A stretch of DNA of 64,000 bases. Source: Sporolactobacillus shoreicorticis. Lineage in GTDB: Bacteria > Bacillota > Bacilli > Bacillales > Sporolactobacillaceae. Both the position numbers and the translations under genes were made by a program. The notes under the pieces were generated by a model, which was given only the letters and a program-made list of their open reading frames with translations, was not told where the DNA came from and made no database searches. Shown here piece by piece: positions 55,535 to 64,000 of the stretch (its first letter is position 1; each line of letters opens with the position of its first letter). The stretch covers positions 17,259 to 81,258 of the forward strand of contig NZ_JAMXWM010000017.1 of the NCBI RefSeq assembly GCF_024125445.1, given 5' to 3'.

Positions 55535-57523
55535 ATGGCGGAGAAGAAAAAGAGAAGAGGCAACTCTAAATTCAGTCTTAAGGTGATACAGATATTAATT
55601 ATTGTTTTTGTCGTTGTTATTCCTGATTTAATTATTTTTTCAATTGTATACAGGGATGTCGATACAGCGCTTCGCAGCCAATTATATACGGAAGCCAAAA
55701 GCAATGTTAAGGCATTGAACAACAATATAGCGCAATTTGTTAATGAAGATACTTTCGCTGTTAATCAAGTGAGCAGTCAATTGTCCGGGGACTTATTGGA
55801 AAAAAAGAAAATAGCAACGCTTTTAGCTGATGTCCAGAAAACGCATGTCAGCATCCAGGCAATAACGGTCGGCAATAATAAGGGAAGTTACGTCCGATTT
55901 CCTGATGCGGCGCTAACCATCAAACCAAATCAAGATTCGTGGTACAAACTGGCAATGGCGCATCCTGATCAAGTTGTGACGACCCCACCTTTTAAATCGA
56001 CGCTAACAGACAAAATGACACTATTGGTGGCTAAGGCAACTGCTGATAAAAAAGCTGTCATTGGTATGGACGTTGATATCAGCGCACTTCAGAAAGTGAC
56101 AAAACAAATGACTGTAGGAAAAAGTGGCTATGCGTTTATTCTTGATGATGAAGGAAGGTGGGTTGTTGATCCAGTTGCGAAAACAGGTTCAAAAGCCAAT
56201 CCCGATTTATTCAAACCGTTATCTAAACACAAAAGTGGTATGATTAAGGACCCTGAGAAGAATAAAGATAACATCATCTTTTATACGACGAATCCTGAAA
56301 CCGGATGGAAGATTGGCGGTGTCATGGCTAATCAAGATATAAGGGCTGTCGTCAATCCGTTGTTATTCAAGATCATTTTAATTGCTGCGGCACTGCTGAT
56401 TCTGTTCTCAAGTTTGGCACTCTTTTATATTTTGCGGTATATTATTAAACCACTGGAGCATTTTGTTGCCTTATTTTCGAAGATCAGTGACGGTGATCTG
56501 ACTCATAGAATGGGTAAAGATATTGAGGTTAATCGTGAATTCGCAAATTTAGGCCGCCTCGCCAATCAAATGATTGATAAATTAAAAGGTCTCATGGAAA
56601 AAATCACGCAAAAATCAGAAACATTAGCGGCTTCTTCTGAGGAACTATCCGCATCAACCGAAGAAAATAAGGCGACCTCGGATGAAATAGCTCATTCAAT
56701 TCAAGAAATTGCAAGCGAAGCCGGTGATTCAGCTGCCAAAATTGAAAGCACCAAAAAATCATCTGAGGCAATCTCAAAAGAACTTGAAGTCATCGATACC
56801 ATGGCATCAACACTTGACCAAGCCTCTGAGACAACCATGCAGAAAGTGGATGACGGGCAAGAGGCTCTTGAAAAAGCAGTTACTCAGGTGAAAAATATTA
56901 AGGCAACGAATACACAGGCGTCAGATACCATTGACCGATTGGTGACTCAAGTAGGCAGTATCGGACAAATAAACAGTCTGATTGAAGAGATTGCCGCTCA
57001 AACCAATTTGCTTTCTTTAAATGCGGCGATTGAAGCGGCCCGTGCCGGAGAAGAAGGTAAGGGCTTTTCCGTTGTTGCAGAGGAAATCCGCAAGTTAGCG
57101 AGAGAATCCGCAGAATCAACGAAGCAAATTTCTGAAGTGATTCGCTCAATTCAAGAACAATCCGCAGCAGTAATCAAGTCAATGGCGAGCGGTAAAATCG
57201 AAATCGATAAAGGAATTAAGATGATGGAACAAACCGGTTTATCCTTTGGCGATATTCAATCATCAATGAATACGGTCTCAAAAGAAGTGAACAAAGTAAC
57301 TCATTCAATTAATTCGATCACCACAGAGGTAGAAAATGTCAACACAGCTATGGTTAGCATTGCAGAATTAACATCTGTGGCTAGTGAGAATTCGGAAAGT
57401 GTATCGGCGGCCACTGAAGAGCAATTAGCTGCCATGGAAGAGGTAGCCGGAGGTGCAACAACATTGTCTGCCTTGGCAGATGAGTTGCAGCAGCTCGTTT
57501 CCGTGTTTAAAGTTCACGAATAA
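55535..57523 (+). CDS. Methyl-accepting chemotaxis protein with dCache sensor
   Basis: A 662-residue membrane receptor. Helix 1 at about 17-40, an extracellular dCache domain (~40-275; [26 protein letters not shown]), helix 2 (~280-302), HAMP (~303-355; [14 protein letters not shown]) and a signalling domain with the conserved hairpin [20 protein letters not shown] and [22 protein letters not shown] follows AAGAGAAGGGG. Senses a small molecule and controls CheA; implies motility. Confidence 0.95.
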   Translation: MAEKKKRRGNSKFSLKVIQILIIVFVVVIPDLIIFSIVYRDVDTALRSQLYTEAKSNVKALNNNIAQFVNEDTFAVNQVSSQLSGDLLEKKKIATLLADVQKTHVSIQAITVGNNKGSYVRFPDAALTIKPNQDSWYKLAMAHPDQVVTTPPFKSTLTDKMTLLVAKATADKKAVIGMDVDISALQKVTKQMTVGKSGYAFILDDEGRWVVDPVAKTGSKANPDLFKPLSKHKSGMIKDPEKNKDNIIFYTTNPETGWKIGGVMANQDIRAVVNPLLFKIILIAAALLILFSSLALFYILRYIIKPLEHFVALFSKISDGDLTHRMGKDIEVNREFANLGRLANQMIDKLKGLMEKITQKSETLAASSEELSASTEENKATSDEIAHSIQEIASEAGDSAAKIESTKKSSEAISKELEVIDTMASTLDQASETTMQKVDDGQEALEKAVTQVKNIKATNTQASDTIDRLVTQVGSIGQINSLIEEIAAQTNLLSLNAAIEAARAGEEGKGFSVVAEEIRKLARESAESTKQISEVIRSIQEQSAAVIKSMASGKIEIDKGIKMMEQTGLSFGDIQSSMNTVSKEVNKVTHSINSITTEVENVNTAMVSIAELTSVASENSESVSAATEEQLAAMEEVAGGATTLSALADELQQLVSVFKVHE

Positions 57524-57548
57524 ATCTTTGTCCTCTTTTTTTTAAAAT

Positions 57549-57594
57549 AAGAGCCGTCATATCACTCGTTCGTCCAGTGATATGACGGCTCTTT
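57549..57594. terminator. Bidirectional terminator between MCP and MMPL genes
   Basis: AAGAGCCGTCATATCACT and AGTGATATGACGGCTCTT are perfect 18-bp arms around a 9-base loop, with A and T tracts. Confidence 0.92.
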
Positions 57595-57669
57595 CGTTAA
57601 ATGATCAAGTGTTAAGCGATAAAATTTACAATGAACAGACAATACAACAGAATAGTTAACGGATACTAC

Positions 57670-60600
57670 TTAAAAAGTACGGCCTTGATCAGTTGTGATC
57701 TTTTTCGATTTTTTCGGTAAGAACGGCCACCAATTGCCGTGGCCGAACAATTTGACCATTACGGGAACAAAGAGTGGGATAATGACCACGGCGTAAAGGA
57801 TCAGACCAATAATGACGACGCTGGCAATTTCAGCAAGTGAGAGCATACCGGAAGGCATCATTGCTGCGAAGGTTCCGCTTAAAATAAGCACCGCCGAGAA
57901 GATGACGCTGCCCATATGCCACAGTGTCAGCAGCATGCGCTCACGAATCGCCCGATTGGCATATTCATTGAATCGAGCCATCACAAAGATTGAATAGTCA
58001 ATGCCCAGTGCGACGAGTACAATGAAGCCGAAGAACTGAGTAGTCCACGTTAATCCGGAGAAGTGGAACAGTTTCGAGAAAATTAATTCCGAAAAGCCCA
58101 TTGCCGAGAAATAGGTCAGGAGCAGCGATGCCATTAAATAGATCGGCATCGTCAGTGACCGCAGGACAATGACGAGTGCGATAAAGACGCCGATGATGAC
58201 AAAAGTAACGGCTTTTTGATAATCAGAGCTTGAGAGCTGCTTCAAATCACTGTTAAAGCTGGAGATACCGCTGATTCCTACGTGTGCGTTCTCAAGCTTT
58301 GTTCCCTTCAAAATAGACGGAAGTTCTTTTTTGAATTGCTGAAAATGAGCAATTCCCTTATTTGAATAAGGATCAGCTTTCAAGGTCACCTGAATGCTTG
58401 TGATTTTTCCGTCTTTACTCATATATTGGTCAAGAGCATCATTGAAATCTTTATTCGTGAAGATTTGATCCGGCACATAAATTCCTGACTGTTCATAGGA
58501 GACCTTAGTCCAGTTGCCAATAAAATCATTCGCTGAATTAACGCCGTTTTTAATCTTCTTTGCACCGTCAGCGCCTTTGGCAAGCCCACCGGACAGTGTC
58601 TGCATTTGATCCTGAACGTCGCCAAATCCGCTCTTCAGCTGTTTCTGACCGGAAGCGATCTGTGTCAGTGCATGAGTCAGCTGCGGTGTGTTTTGAATGA
58701 CCTGGTCTTGGCCGCTGCTTGCCTGATTCAATCCGTTTTCCAATTGGCCGAGACCGTCATCGAGTTGGGTAAGCCCGGATTGGAAGCTGCTAATCCCCTG
58801 CGTCACTTTTGCAGACTGGCTGTTCAATTGCTTCATGGCATCGGCCAATTTTTGAATGCCACTGTTTAGCTGAGTAATTTGTGCTTTAGCGGCTTTGGTT
58901 TGTTTGGATATCTCCGTTTGGATGCTGTTCTGAAGACTTTCCATAACTGTCGGTAATTGCTTTAATCCCGTTGCCATTTGAACAAAATTCGGATCCTGCA
59001 TGGCTTCCGGATGAGCTTTGATGTACGCTTGCAGATTGATTTGAATCTGACCAAGTGTCTTTTCCAGATCGCTTGTGTCAATAGCGGGCTGGCTTCCAGA
59101 TTTGGATGATGAAAATTGACTGAGCTGGTCCGAGACTTTTTGCAAATTGTCAGCGACCTGTTGATAGCCGTTCTGAATCTGTTCCTGACCGCTTTGTAGC
59201 TGTTTCAACTGTTTTTGTGCATCTTGAACATTTTTTCGGATTTCTCCTGTTCCGGCTGAACCTGACTTGATTCCGGCTGAAATCTGTGATAGGACGGATT
59301 GCATTTTCTGAACACCGTCTTTTGTCGCTGATGTTCCGGTTTGCAGTTTGTCGATTCCGTTCATTGCAGAATTCAATTGCGGCTGAGACTTGTCGATTTT
59401 CTTACTTGTTGTCTGCAGATTGTTTTGCAGGGTTCCCAAACCGCCGGAGGCATTTTTCAGCCCTTTATGAACGGTATCTGACTGCTTGGTTACATAAATG
59501 TCATTCAATCGTTTTCCGAGCGGGCGTGAAACACTCATCACTTTATCAACATTTGGATCTTTTTTTATGTCTAAGGAGATGCGTTCAATCAGCGCGACAT
59601 AATCCGATGTGCGCATGTTATCATCATTTTGCAGGTAGATTGTTGCCGGTGACATGTTTCCCGCGCCGAAATCTTTAGAAATGACATTAAATCCGGCTTT
59701 TGCTCCATAGGAATTCGGCAGTTCTTCAGGTGAATTAAAGGAAAGCTGCCCATTATAGGTGATGATCGGCGGGATCGTAAATAAAGCGACGATCAGCAAA
59801 GCGACGATCGGGCGTGCAAAGGCAAGTTTACCTGCGGTTGCCCACAGGTCGCTTTTCGGCTCTTTGATTTTCCCGCCCATCGGCCAAAAGAGGTGTTTGC
59901 CCAATGTGGTCATGAAAAGCGGGAGCAGCGTAAAGAGGGCAAGCAGCAGGAATATGACGCCGACACCCACAGCAATCGCACTACGATACAGATTGAATTC
60001 AACGAACGCAAGTGAGAGAAAAGCAATAAAAACAGGGATTCCGCTTTTCAATACGGTCAGCCCGGCCGTCCGAAACGTTGTTTGAGTTGCTTGATACTTA
60101 TCATTTCCTTTTGCAAGTTCCTCTCTGAATCGACTTAAAAGGAGAATGCAGTAGTCCGTTCCAATACCGAACAAAATAGCGATCATGAAGGTCTGAGTGA
60201 AGTTTGAAACCGGGAAATTGAAAGAGTCTACGAAAAAAGACACAACAAATTGGGCAACAATATAACTGATGCCTACTGTAATAAGCGGTACAAACGGAGC
60301 GACAGCAGAACGAAAGACGAGAAAAAGGACAACCAGTATGAAAATGAGTGTCAGCCCCTCTGTCCGCTGTACGCCTGCCTCAGCAGCCGAACTCATGTCA
60401 TCATTAATCAATTCTTGACCTGTTAAGTAGGTTTTGACACCTTCTGTTTTCAGCTCGGCATCTATTTTATTTCGAAGTGAGTGAACAGCCGTCGGATTTA
60501 CATTTTGTACCTGAAACATAGCCATTAACGTTTTATTGTTCTTTGACACCAGTTGATCTTTTAAATCCTTATGATCAAAGACATCAATGACACTTTCGAT

Positions 60601-60897
60601 CTTAAGGGAACCTTTGTTGTCTTTCACACGATTTAGCGTCTTCTCAATGGCGTTCAGATTTTCTTTGGATAAGCCCTTGTCCGAATGAAAAGCTGCTACA
60701 TAGGCAGTTGTATCTTTATTTTTGCTGAACTTCTTTTCTAACTTAGCGGCTTGCTGTGTCGGATAATTTTCAGGCATTGAGTACCCGCCTTTATCACGGA
60801 CAAGTTCATTAAAATTTGGAGCAGTAAAAATAAGGACTGCAAGACCGAGAATCCAGATTCCGAGCAATACCCATCGCCATTTAATAACTTTTTTCAT
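57670..60897 (-). CDS. MMPL-family (RND-type) exporter, YdfJ-like
   Basis: A 1075-residue membrane protein with two MMPL halves. Each half has five to six helices (ILFGIGTDYCILLLSRFREE and LGIDYSIFVMARFNEYANR are the paired GxxxDY-F motifs). A long Gln/Ser-rich coiled-coil extracellular domain (~475-800) separates them, like YhgE/Pip-type linkers. Possible substrates are lipids, peptides or siderophores. The MarR gene upstream overlaps its start by one base, so they are one operon. Confidence 0.9.
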   Translation of the reverse strand: MKKVIKWRWVLLGIWILGLAVLIFTAPNFNELVRDKGGYSMPENYPTQQAAKLEKKFSKNKDTTAYVAAFHSDKGLSKENLNAIEKTLNRVKDNKGSLKIESVIDVFDHKDLKDQLVSKNNKTLMAMFQVQNVNPTAVHSLRNKIDAELKTEGVKTYLTGQELINDDMSSAAEAGVQRTEGLTLIFILVVLFLVFRSAVAPFVPLITVGISYIVAQFVVSFFVDSFNFPVSNFTQTFMIAILFGIGTDYCILLLSRFREELAKGNDKYQATQTTFRTAGLTVLKSGIPVFIAFLSLAFVEFNLYRSAIAVGVGVIFLLLALFTLLPLFMTTLGKHLFWPMGGKIKEPKSDLWATAGKLAFARPIVALLIVALFTIPPIITYNGQLSFNSPEELPNSYGAKAGFNVISKDFGAGNMSPATIYLQNDDNMRTSDYVALIERISLDIKKDPNVDKVMSVSRPLGKRLNDIYVTKQSDTVHKGLKNASGGLGTLQNNLQTTSKKIDKSQPQLNSAMNGIDKLQTGTSATKDGVQKMQSVLSQISAGIKSGSAGTGEIRKNVQDAQKQLKQLQSGQEQIQNGYQQVADNLQKVSDQLSQFSSSKSGSQPAIDTSDLEKTLGQIQINLQAYIKAHPEAMQDPNFVQMATGLKQLPTVMESLQNSIQTEISKQTKAAKAQITQLNSGIQKLADAMKQLNSQSAKVTQGISSFQSGLTQLDDGLGQLENGLNQASSGQDQVIQNTPQLTHALTQIASGQKQLKSGFGDVQDQMQTLSGGLAKGADGAKKIKNGVNSANDFIGNWTKVSYEQSGIYVPDQIFTNKDFNDALDQYMSKDGKITSIQVTLKADPYSNKGIAHFQQFKKELPSILKGTKLENAHVGISGISSFNSDLKQLSSSDYQKAVTFVIIGVFIALVIVLRSLTMPIYLMASLLLTYFSAMGFSELIFSKLFHFSGLTWTTQFFGFIVLVALGIDYSIFVMARFNEYANRAIRERMLLTLWHMGSVIFSAVLILSGTFAAMMPSGMLSLAEIASVVIIGLILYAVVIIPLFVPVMVKLFGHGNWWPFLPKKSKKITTDQGRTF

Positions 60898-61343
60898 TTT
60901 TTCTCCTTTTGTTTTACAATCGTTTCATTGATTTTCGTACAAATACGAATAAATTCCTTACAATCTTCTTCACCAATCTCATTGATCCAATTGCCTACAA
61001 GGTTGCGTACTTTCTGTTCTGTCTTATTCAAAAGCGACTGTCCAAGATCGGTGTTGTATAAACCGAAACTGCGATTATCAATCATTCGTTTTTCTACAAA
61101 ATGCTTGTCAATTAATCGGTGCACACGAATGCTGACCCCGCTTTTGTTAATATCCAGCAGCGCTGCAATCTGGCTGGGACTCATCCCGGGCTTCTTTTTT
61201 AACATACGCATCAGGCATAGCTGTTCAAATGTGATCCCATGTGTTTTAATAATTTCATCCACGGCTTCGTGCACTTTATTCGACTTATAAATAGATATGT
61301 CTTCATAAACATCAATTAAGGTTTGGATCGTATCATGTTTCAA
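60894..61343 (-). CDS. MarR-family regulator of the MMPL exporter
   Basis: A 149-residue winged-helix protein (GITFEQLCLMRMLKKKPGM, PSQIAALLDINKSGVSIRV, VEKRMIDNRSFGLYN). TTG 61343 lies behind GAGGAG; longer frames reach to 61415 but run into the operator. Its stop overlaps the MMPL start (ATGA), a typical regulator-exporter pair. Confidence 0.87.
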   Translation of the reverse strand: MKHDTIQTLIDVYEDISIYKSNKVHEAVDEIIKTHGITFEQLCLMRMLKKKPGMSPSQIAALLDINKSGVSIRVHRLIDKHFVEKRMIDNRSFGLYNTDLGQSLLNKTEQKVRNLVGNWINEIGEEDCKEFIRICTKINETIVKQKEKK

Positions 61344-61368
61344 TAAGACAACAACTCCTCGATAGGTA

Positions 61369-61412
61369 ACTGTGTTAACTATTTTATGATAACAGTATTT
61401 AGTTAATACAGT
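61369..61412 (-). promoter_or_regulatory. Inverted-repeat operator/promoter of marR-MMPL operon
   Basis: ACTGTGTTAACTA (61369-61381) is the mirror complement of TAGTTAATACAGT (61400-61412). On the minus strand TTGACT lies at the outer edge, and TATCAT 18 bases on can serve as the -10, so the site overlaps the promoter, as for an autorepressor. Confidence 0.65.
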
Positions 61413-61537
61413 CAACTAAAATGAATAATATTCCATTATTCAAATTGATTTTAAAAAAATATATTTTTTATTCGACTAAAATCGCTTCTTGCCCGTCTAA
61501 TAAAAGATAAATCAAAAAGGAGGTAAAGAGCGTTAAA

Positions 61538-61788
61538 ATGAAATTAAGCAAAGACCCTTTGATCAGATTGCTTGGAAAAATTCGAGCCCCCGTTTACTTA
61601 CAGGTACGACGCACATCTTCATCAATCTCGAATCATTTTACCTATTTTGGCGACGGTTCTCAGATGAAACGTAACATCTTGAACGCTGTGTCGATGATTT
61701 CATTTGTAAAAAGAAGCAATTAGATCACTATAAAGGTTATTATGAAATGAGTTCGGCCAAAAGCGGCCGAAAAGAAAATCACATATGA
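61538..61788 (+). pseudogene. Short gene remnant of unknown family
   Basis: ATG 61538 follows AAAGGAGGT and opens MKLSKDPLIRLLGKIR. Sense then moves between frames: THIFINLESFYLFWRRFSDE in one, then CVDDFICKKKQLDHYKGYYE and KSGRKENHI to a stop at 61786. The reading suggests a protein of about 80 residues broken by at least two frameshifts. It is 75 bases before the ECF sigma gene. No family assigned. Confidence 0.4.
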
Positions 61789-61861
61789 AGAAACAACACT
61801 GTTTAACGATTGTCACTCCTATATGTTTCCGTTTCATCAGATGAAAAGAAGGTGAGTCTAT

Positions 61862-62383
61862 TTGTTTTGGGGAACAGGAGATCAGCAGAACAAAAAGCTC
61901 TTTTTAGAGTTGTTCCAAAAATACGAGAAAGATATTTATCGAATGGCCTTTGTCTATGTCAAAAGCAAGCAAGACGCATTGGACGTTGTCCAAGAAACCG
62001 CTTATCGATCCTTTAAGAAGTTTCATACGCTGAAAGATAGAGAGCAGTTTAAATCTTGGCTGTTCAGCATTGCGATACATAGTGCAATTGATCTCCTGCG
62101 CGAGCGAAAAAAAGTTATTTATTTGACACAAACAAATGAAAATCAGGCACAGGTAGTGAACCCTGCGGAGAAAGATCTCGCATTATCTTTGTCACTTAAA
62201 GACGTCATAGAGAACATTTTATCTGCTGACGAGCGGGCGGTTCTTATATTGAAATATTATCAAGAGTACACATTTAAAGAAATTTCAACAATTATTGATA
62301 CACCCGAGAGCACTGTGAAATCAATGTTATATCGTGCCTTATCGAAAATCAGAAGTAATTACGGGGAGGGGCAGTTTCTATGA
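61862..62383 (+). CDS. ECF-type RNA polymerase sigma factor
   Basis: A 173-residue sigma-70 family factor: region 2 (LFQKYEKDIYRMAFVYV, ALDVVQETAYRSFKKF, LFSIAIHSAIDLLRERKK) and region 4 (ADERAVLILKYYQEYTFKE, DTPESTVKSMLYRALSKIR). TTG 61862 follows AAGGTGAG. It resembles SigV/SigM-type envelope stress factors. The anti-sigma gene overlaps its stop (ATGA). Confidence 0.9.
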   Translation: MFWGTGDQQNKKLFLELFQKYEKDIYRMAFVYVKSKQDALDVVQETAYRSFKKFHTLKDREQFKSWLFSIAIHSAIDLLRERKKVIYLTQTNENQAQVVNPAEKDLALSLSLKDVIENILSADERAVLILKYYQEYTFKEISTIIDTPESTVKSMLYRALSKIRSNYGEGQFL

Positions 62384-63384
62384 ATCAATTAAGAGATGAC
62401 ATGATAGACATGGACATTCCTGATGAACTGCACCAGAGAGTGGTTGCCGGGGTTGAGCAGGCAATGCATGATGGAAAGCCTGCTAAAAGCAGGAAATGGG
62501 GTATTAAGAAAAAAGGAGTAGCCGTTGCTGCTGCGGTTTTGTTTGCATTTTGTTTGTTGGTAGATTCTCCATTTGTTTCACCGGCGATGGCTAATGTCGC
62601 TCAGAAAATTCCTTTTCTCAATGCGATTTATCATAAAGATATAAGCACGAGGGTTGCAGAGGCACTCGATGCGAAGCATATTCCTTACGATGGTATTAGC
62701 ATACTTTTTGGAAAGGATAAAAAAATTGTTGTCAGCATTAAAGATGGCACCGATCCAGAGCTTAGGCAGGAAGCTGCTGATGTATTGAAGCGCGTCGTGA
62801 TAAAAGAAAATGATTTTGATGCGTTTTCAATTCAAACGGTTGATTCGACGGAGGACAGCAAGCCTATAAAAGAGAAACCTGAAGAGGAAAAAAGGACGAA
62901 AGTACTTTCGGAACTAGGCGTTTCCCTTAAAGGCTTCCCGGATGTAATTGTCGGCATTCGAATAAAGGCCTTTGATGTCCAAATACCGGACACAGAAAAA
63001 AGAGTAGGTGAAATCAAACAAAAAATTAAGGAAGTTGTCAATCGGTATCATATGGATGATGATCCGATTAAAATTACAACTTACAGCATGGCGAAGCGAC
63101 GGCTGGATGATCAATGGTACCCGCTCATCACCACAATTGGTGAAGGGTTTCTTGCAAAGAAAGAGTACCATGTGAAAGGGTTCGGTTATTCGATTAAGGA
63201 AAATACGATGAATTTCATAATTACTACTACTTATGATCAAGTGAATGAGGAGTCAAAGAAAACTGCCGCTAAAATAGAGCAACTCATAAACAGTTTTTTG
63301 AAATCAGAGGACGCTCAAAAGCGAATCGGGGGTAAAAAATACAAAATTATTATTAATTCTAAAGATCATCAACGAATCAATTAA
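62380..63384 (+). CDS. DUF4030-type membrane anti-sigma-like protein
   Basis: A 334-residue protein. N-terminal cytoplasmic segment MNQLRDDMIDMDIPDELHQ, a transmembrane helix at about 45-62 (VAVAAAVLFAFCLLV), then an extracellular part with PAMANVAQKIPFLN and the DUF4030 region (~180-330; KIKEVVNRYHMDDDPIKIT, FLAKKEYHVKGFGYS, ENTMNFIITTTY). Coupling to the sigma gene (shared ATGA) and topology suggest a membrane-bound anti-sigma factor. A decayed copy follows. Confidence 0.85.
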   Translation: MNQLRDDMIDMDIPDELHQRVVAGVEQAMHDGKPAKSRKWGIKKKGVAVAAAVLFAFCLLVDSPFVSPAMANVAQKIPFLNAIYHKDISTRVAEALDAKHIPYDGISILFGKDKKIVVSIKDGTDPELRQEAADVLKRVVIKENDFDAFSIQTVDSTEDSKPIKEKPEEEKRTKVLSELGVSLKGFPDVIVGIRIKAFDVQIPDTEKRVGEIKQKIKEVVNRYHMDDDPIKITTYSMAKRRLDDQWYPLITTIGEGFLAKKEYHVKGFGYSIKENTMNFIITTTYDQVNEESKKTAAKIEQLINSFLKSEDAQKRIGGKKYKIIINSKDHQRIN

Positions 63385-63399
63385 AGAAAAAATGAAAAA

Positions 63400-63855
63400 A
63401 AGCAGTGAATAGATGGACCCCAAAAAGTTGGATATCGTTTTAAGCCCAGATAAACATTCGGATATTCTTTTCTTGGTTGATGCCCCTCCACGAGAAAAGA
63501 ACAGATGAAATAGAACAAAAAATTAAGTTCATTGCAAAAAAATACAATCTCTAAGAACTACCGATTGAGTCTAGTAAATTCAATTTGCAAGAACAAAAAT
63601 TAGATGGACGATGGGAATCGATATTTACAGCAATTGCCGAGGGTCTGATGGCAAAAAAGGAATACAACATAAAAGGGGTGGGAAGTGAAGCAACAGAGAA
63701 TACCATGAATATTGATATAACATTGTCCTTAAATTCCCACTGATTCAGATGCACGTCAAGTTACTGCAAAAGTTGAAAATCATGTGAAGCAATTTTTAAA
63801 ATCTGATGAAGTTGAAAAAGTAATCGGTAATGACAAATATGATATAGTGATTTGA
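63400..63855 (+). pseudogene. Degraded tandem copy of the DUF4030 C-terminal domain
   Basis: Across several frames and one stop the text reads RTDEIEQKIKFIAKKYNL, then ELPIESSKFNLQEQKLDGRW, ESIFTAIAEGLMAKKEYNIK, GVGSEATENTMNIDITLS and VTAKVENHVKQFLKSDEVEK. It parallels residues ~215-330 of the preceding protein (LDDQW, EGFLAKKEYHVKGFG, ENTMNF). Two or more frameshifts and a stop after YNL show decay. The window ends 145 bases later without a further gene. Confidence 0.75.
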
Positions 63856-64000
63856 AGCAAGGATAAGAAGATGAATTAAGTACAAAACGCAAGCATTTTA
63901 CGCATAGCCCCATCGATAATGGAGGCAGCCCTCGTTCATCTCCAACGCGCAACAGATTCGCCCAAAATCACTTATATGCTTCTTTTATAGCGATCCGATT

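Noticed and set aside
1..64000. CRISPR arrays, rRNA genes, complete insertion sequences
   Set aside because: No regularly spaced repeats, no rRNA signatures and no intact transposase frames were seen.

Overview
The window looks like a chromosomal segment of a low-to-moderate GC, motile member of the Bacilli (Bacillota). Signs are AAGGAGG-type ribosome binding sites with frequent TTG and GTG starts, a T-box ahead of the leucine operon, Fur boxes of Bacillus type, OhrR, a SPC-type P1B ATPase, an ECF sigma/DUF4030 pair, and many MarR, HxlR, WYL and MocR regulators. Sporolactobacillaceae would fit, but the genus cannot be fixed from this sequence alone.

Layout. 1-1.3 kb: end of a thiamine operon (thiD, cut by the window edge, then thiE). 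1.5-6.7 kb: leuABCD on the minus strand behind a leucine T-box; LeuA is short and lacks the regulatory domain. 6.8-11.5 kb: a leader-peptide attenuator and MFS transporter, a wrecked ABC transporter, then ohrR and tpx. 11.5-18.6 kb: a 40-codon gene with a hairpin over its ribosome binding site, a vanZ gene with an in-frame stop, a c-di-GMP-I riboswitch driving a STAS-like protein and an unusual KAS III-like protein, a Fur-controlled flavodoxin, an AEC carrier, a frameshifted methyltransferase and an S51 peptidase. 18.7-35.4 kb: accessory metabolism, export and regulation (LysE/MocR, OatA-like acyltransferase, DUF2000/AraC, ArsR-DUF2087, PfeT-like ATPase, a broken phosphotransferase behind a leader peptide, MFS/HxlR, Fsr). 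35.6-38.8 kb: a decayed integrative element in tRNA-Pro(GGG), bounded by 41-bp direct repeats. 39.7-48.8 kb: CBS protein, WYL, MerR, MarR and TetR regulators, TrmO-like protein, thyX (frameshifted) and an MFS pump. 48.85-53.1 kb: one 1408-residue activase/dehydratase-related protein under a TetR regulator. 53-61.4 kb: CorC/HlyC protein, chemoreceptor, and an MMPL exporter with its MarR regulator. 61.5-64 kb: pseudogene, ECF sigma factor, DUF4030 anti-sigma-like protein and a decayed second copy of it.

Two themes stand out. First, a dozen or so accessory genes carry frameshifts, stops or deletions while long housekeeping frames (leuABCD, the 4.2-kb activase, the 3.2-kb MMPL gene) are intact, which suggests real decay more than poor sequence, though neither can be excluded. 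Second, RNA and operator control is dense: T-box, c-di-GMP riboswitch, two candidate leader-peptide attenuators, an occluded ribosome binding site, and several palindromes beside their own regulator genes. A non-coding dispersed repeat is present twice (1.5 kb and 21.1 kb, opposite orientation).
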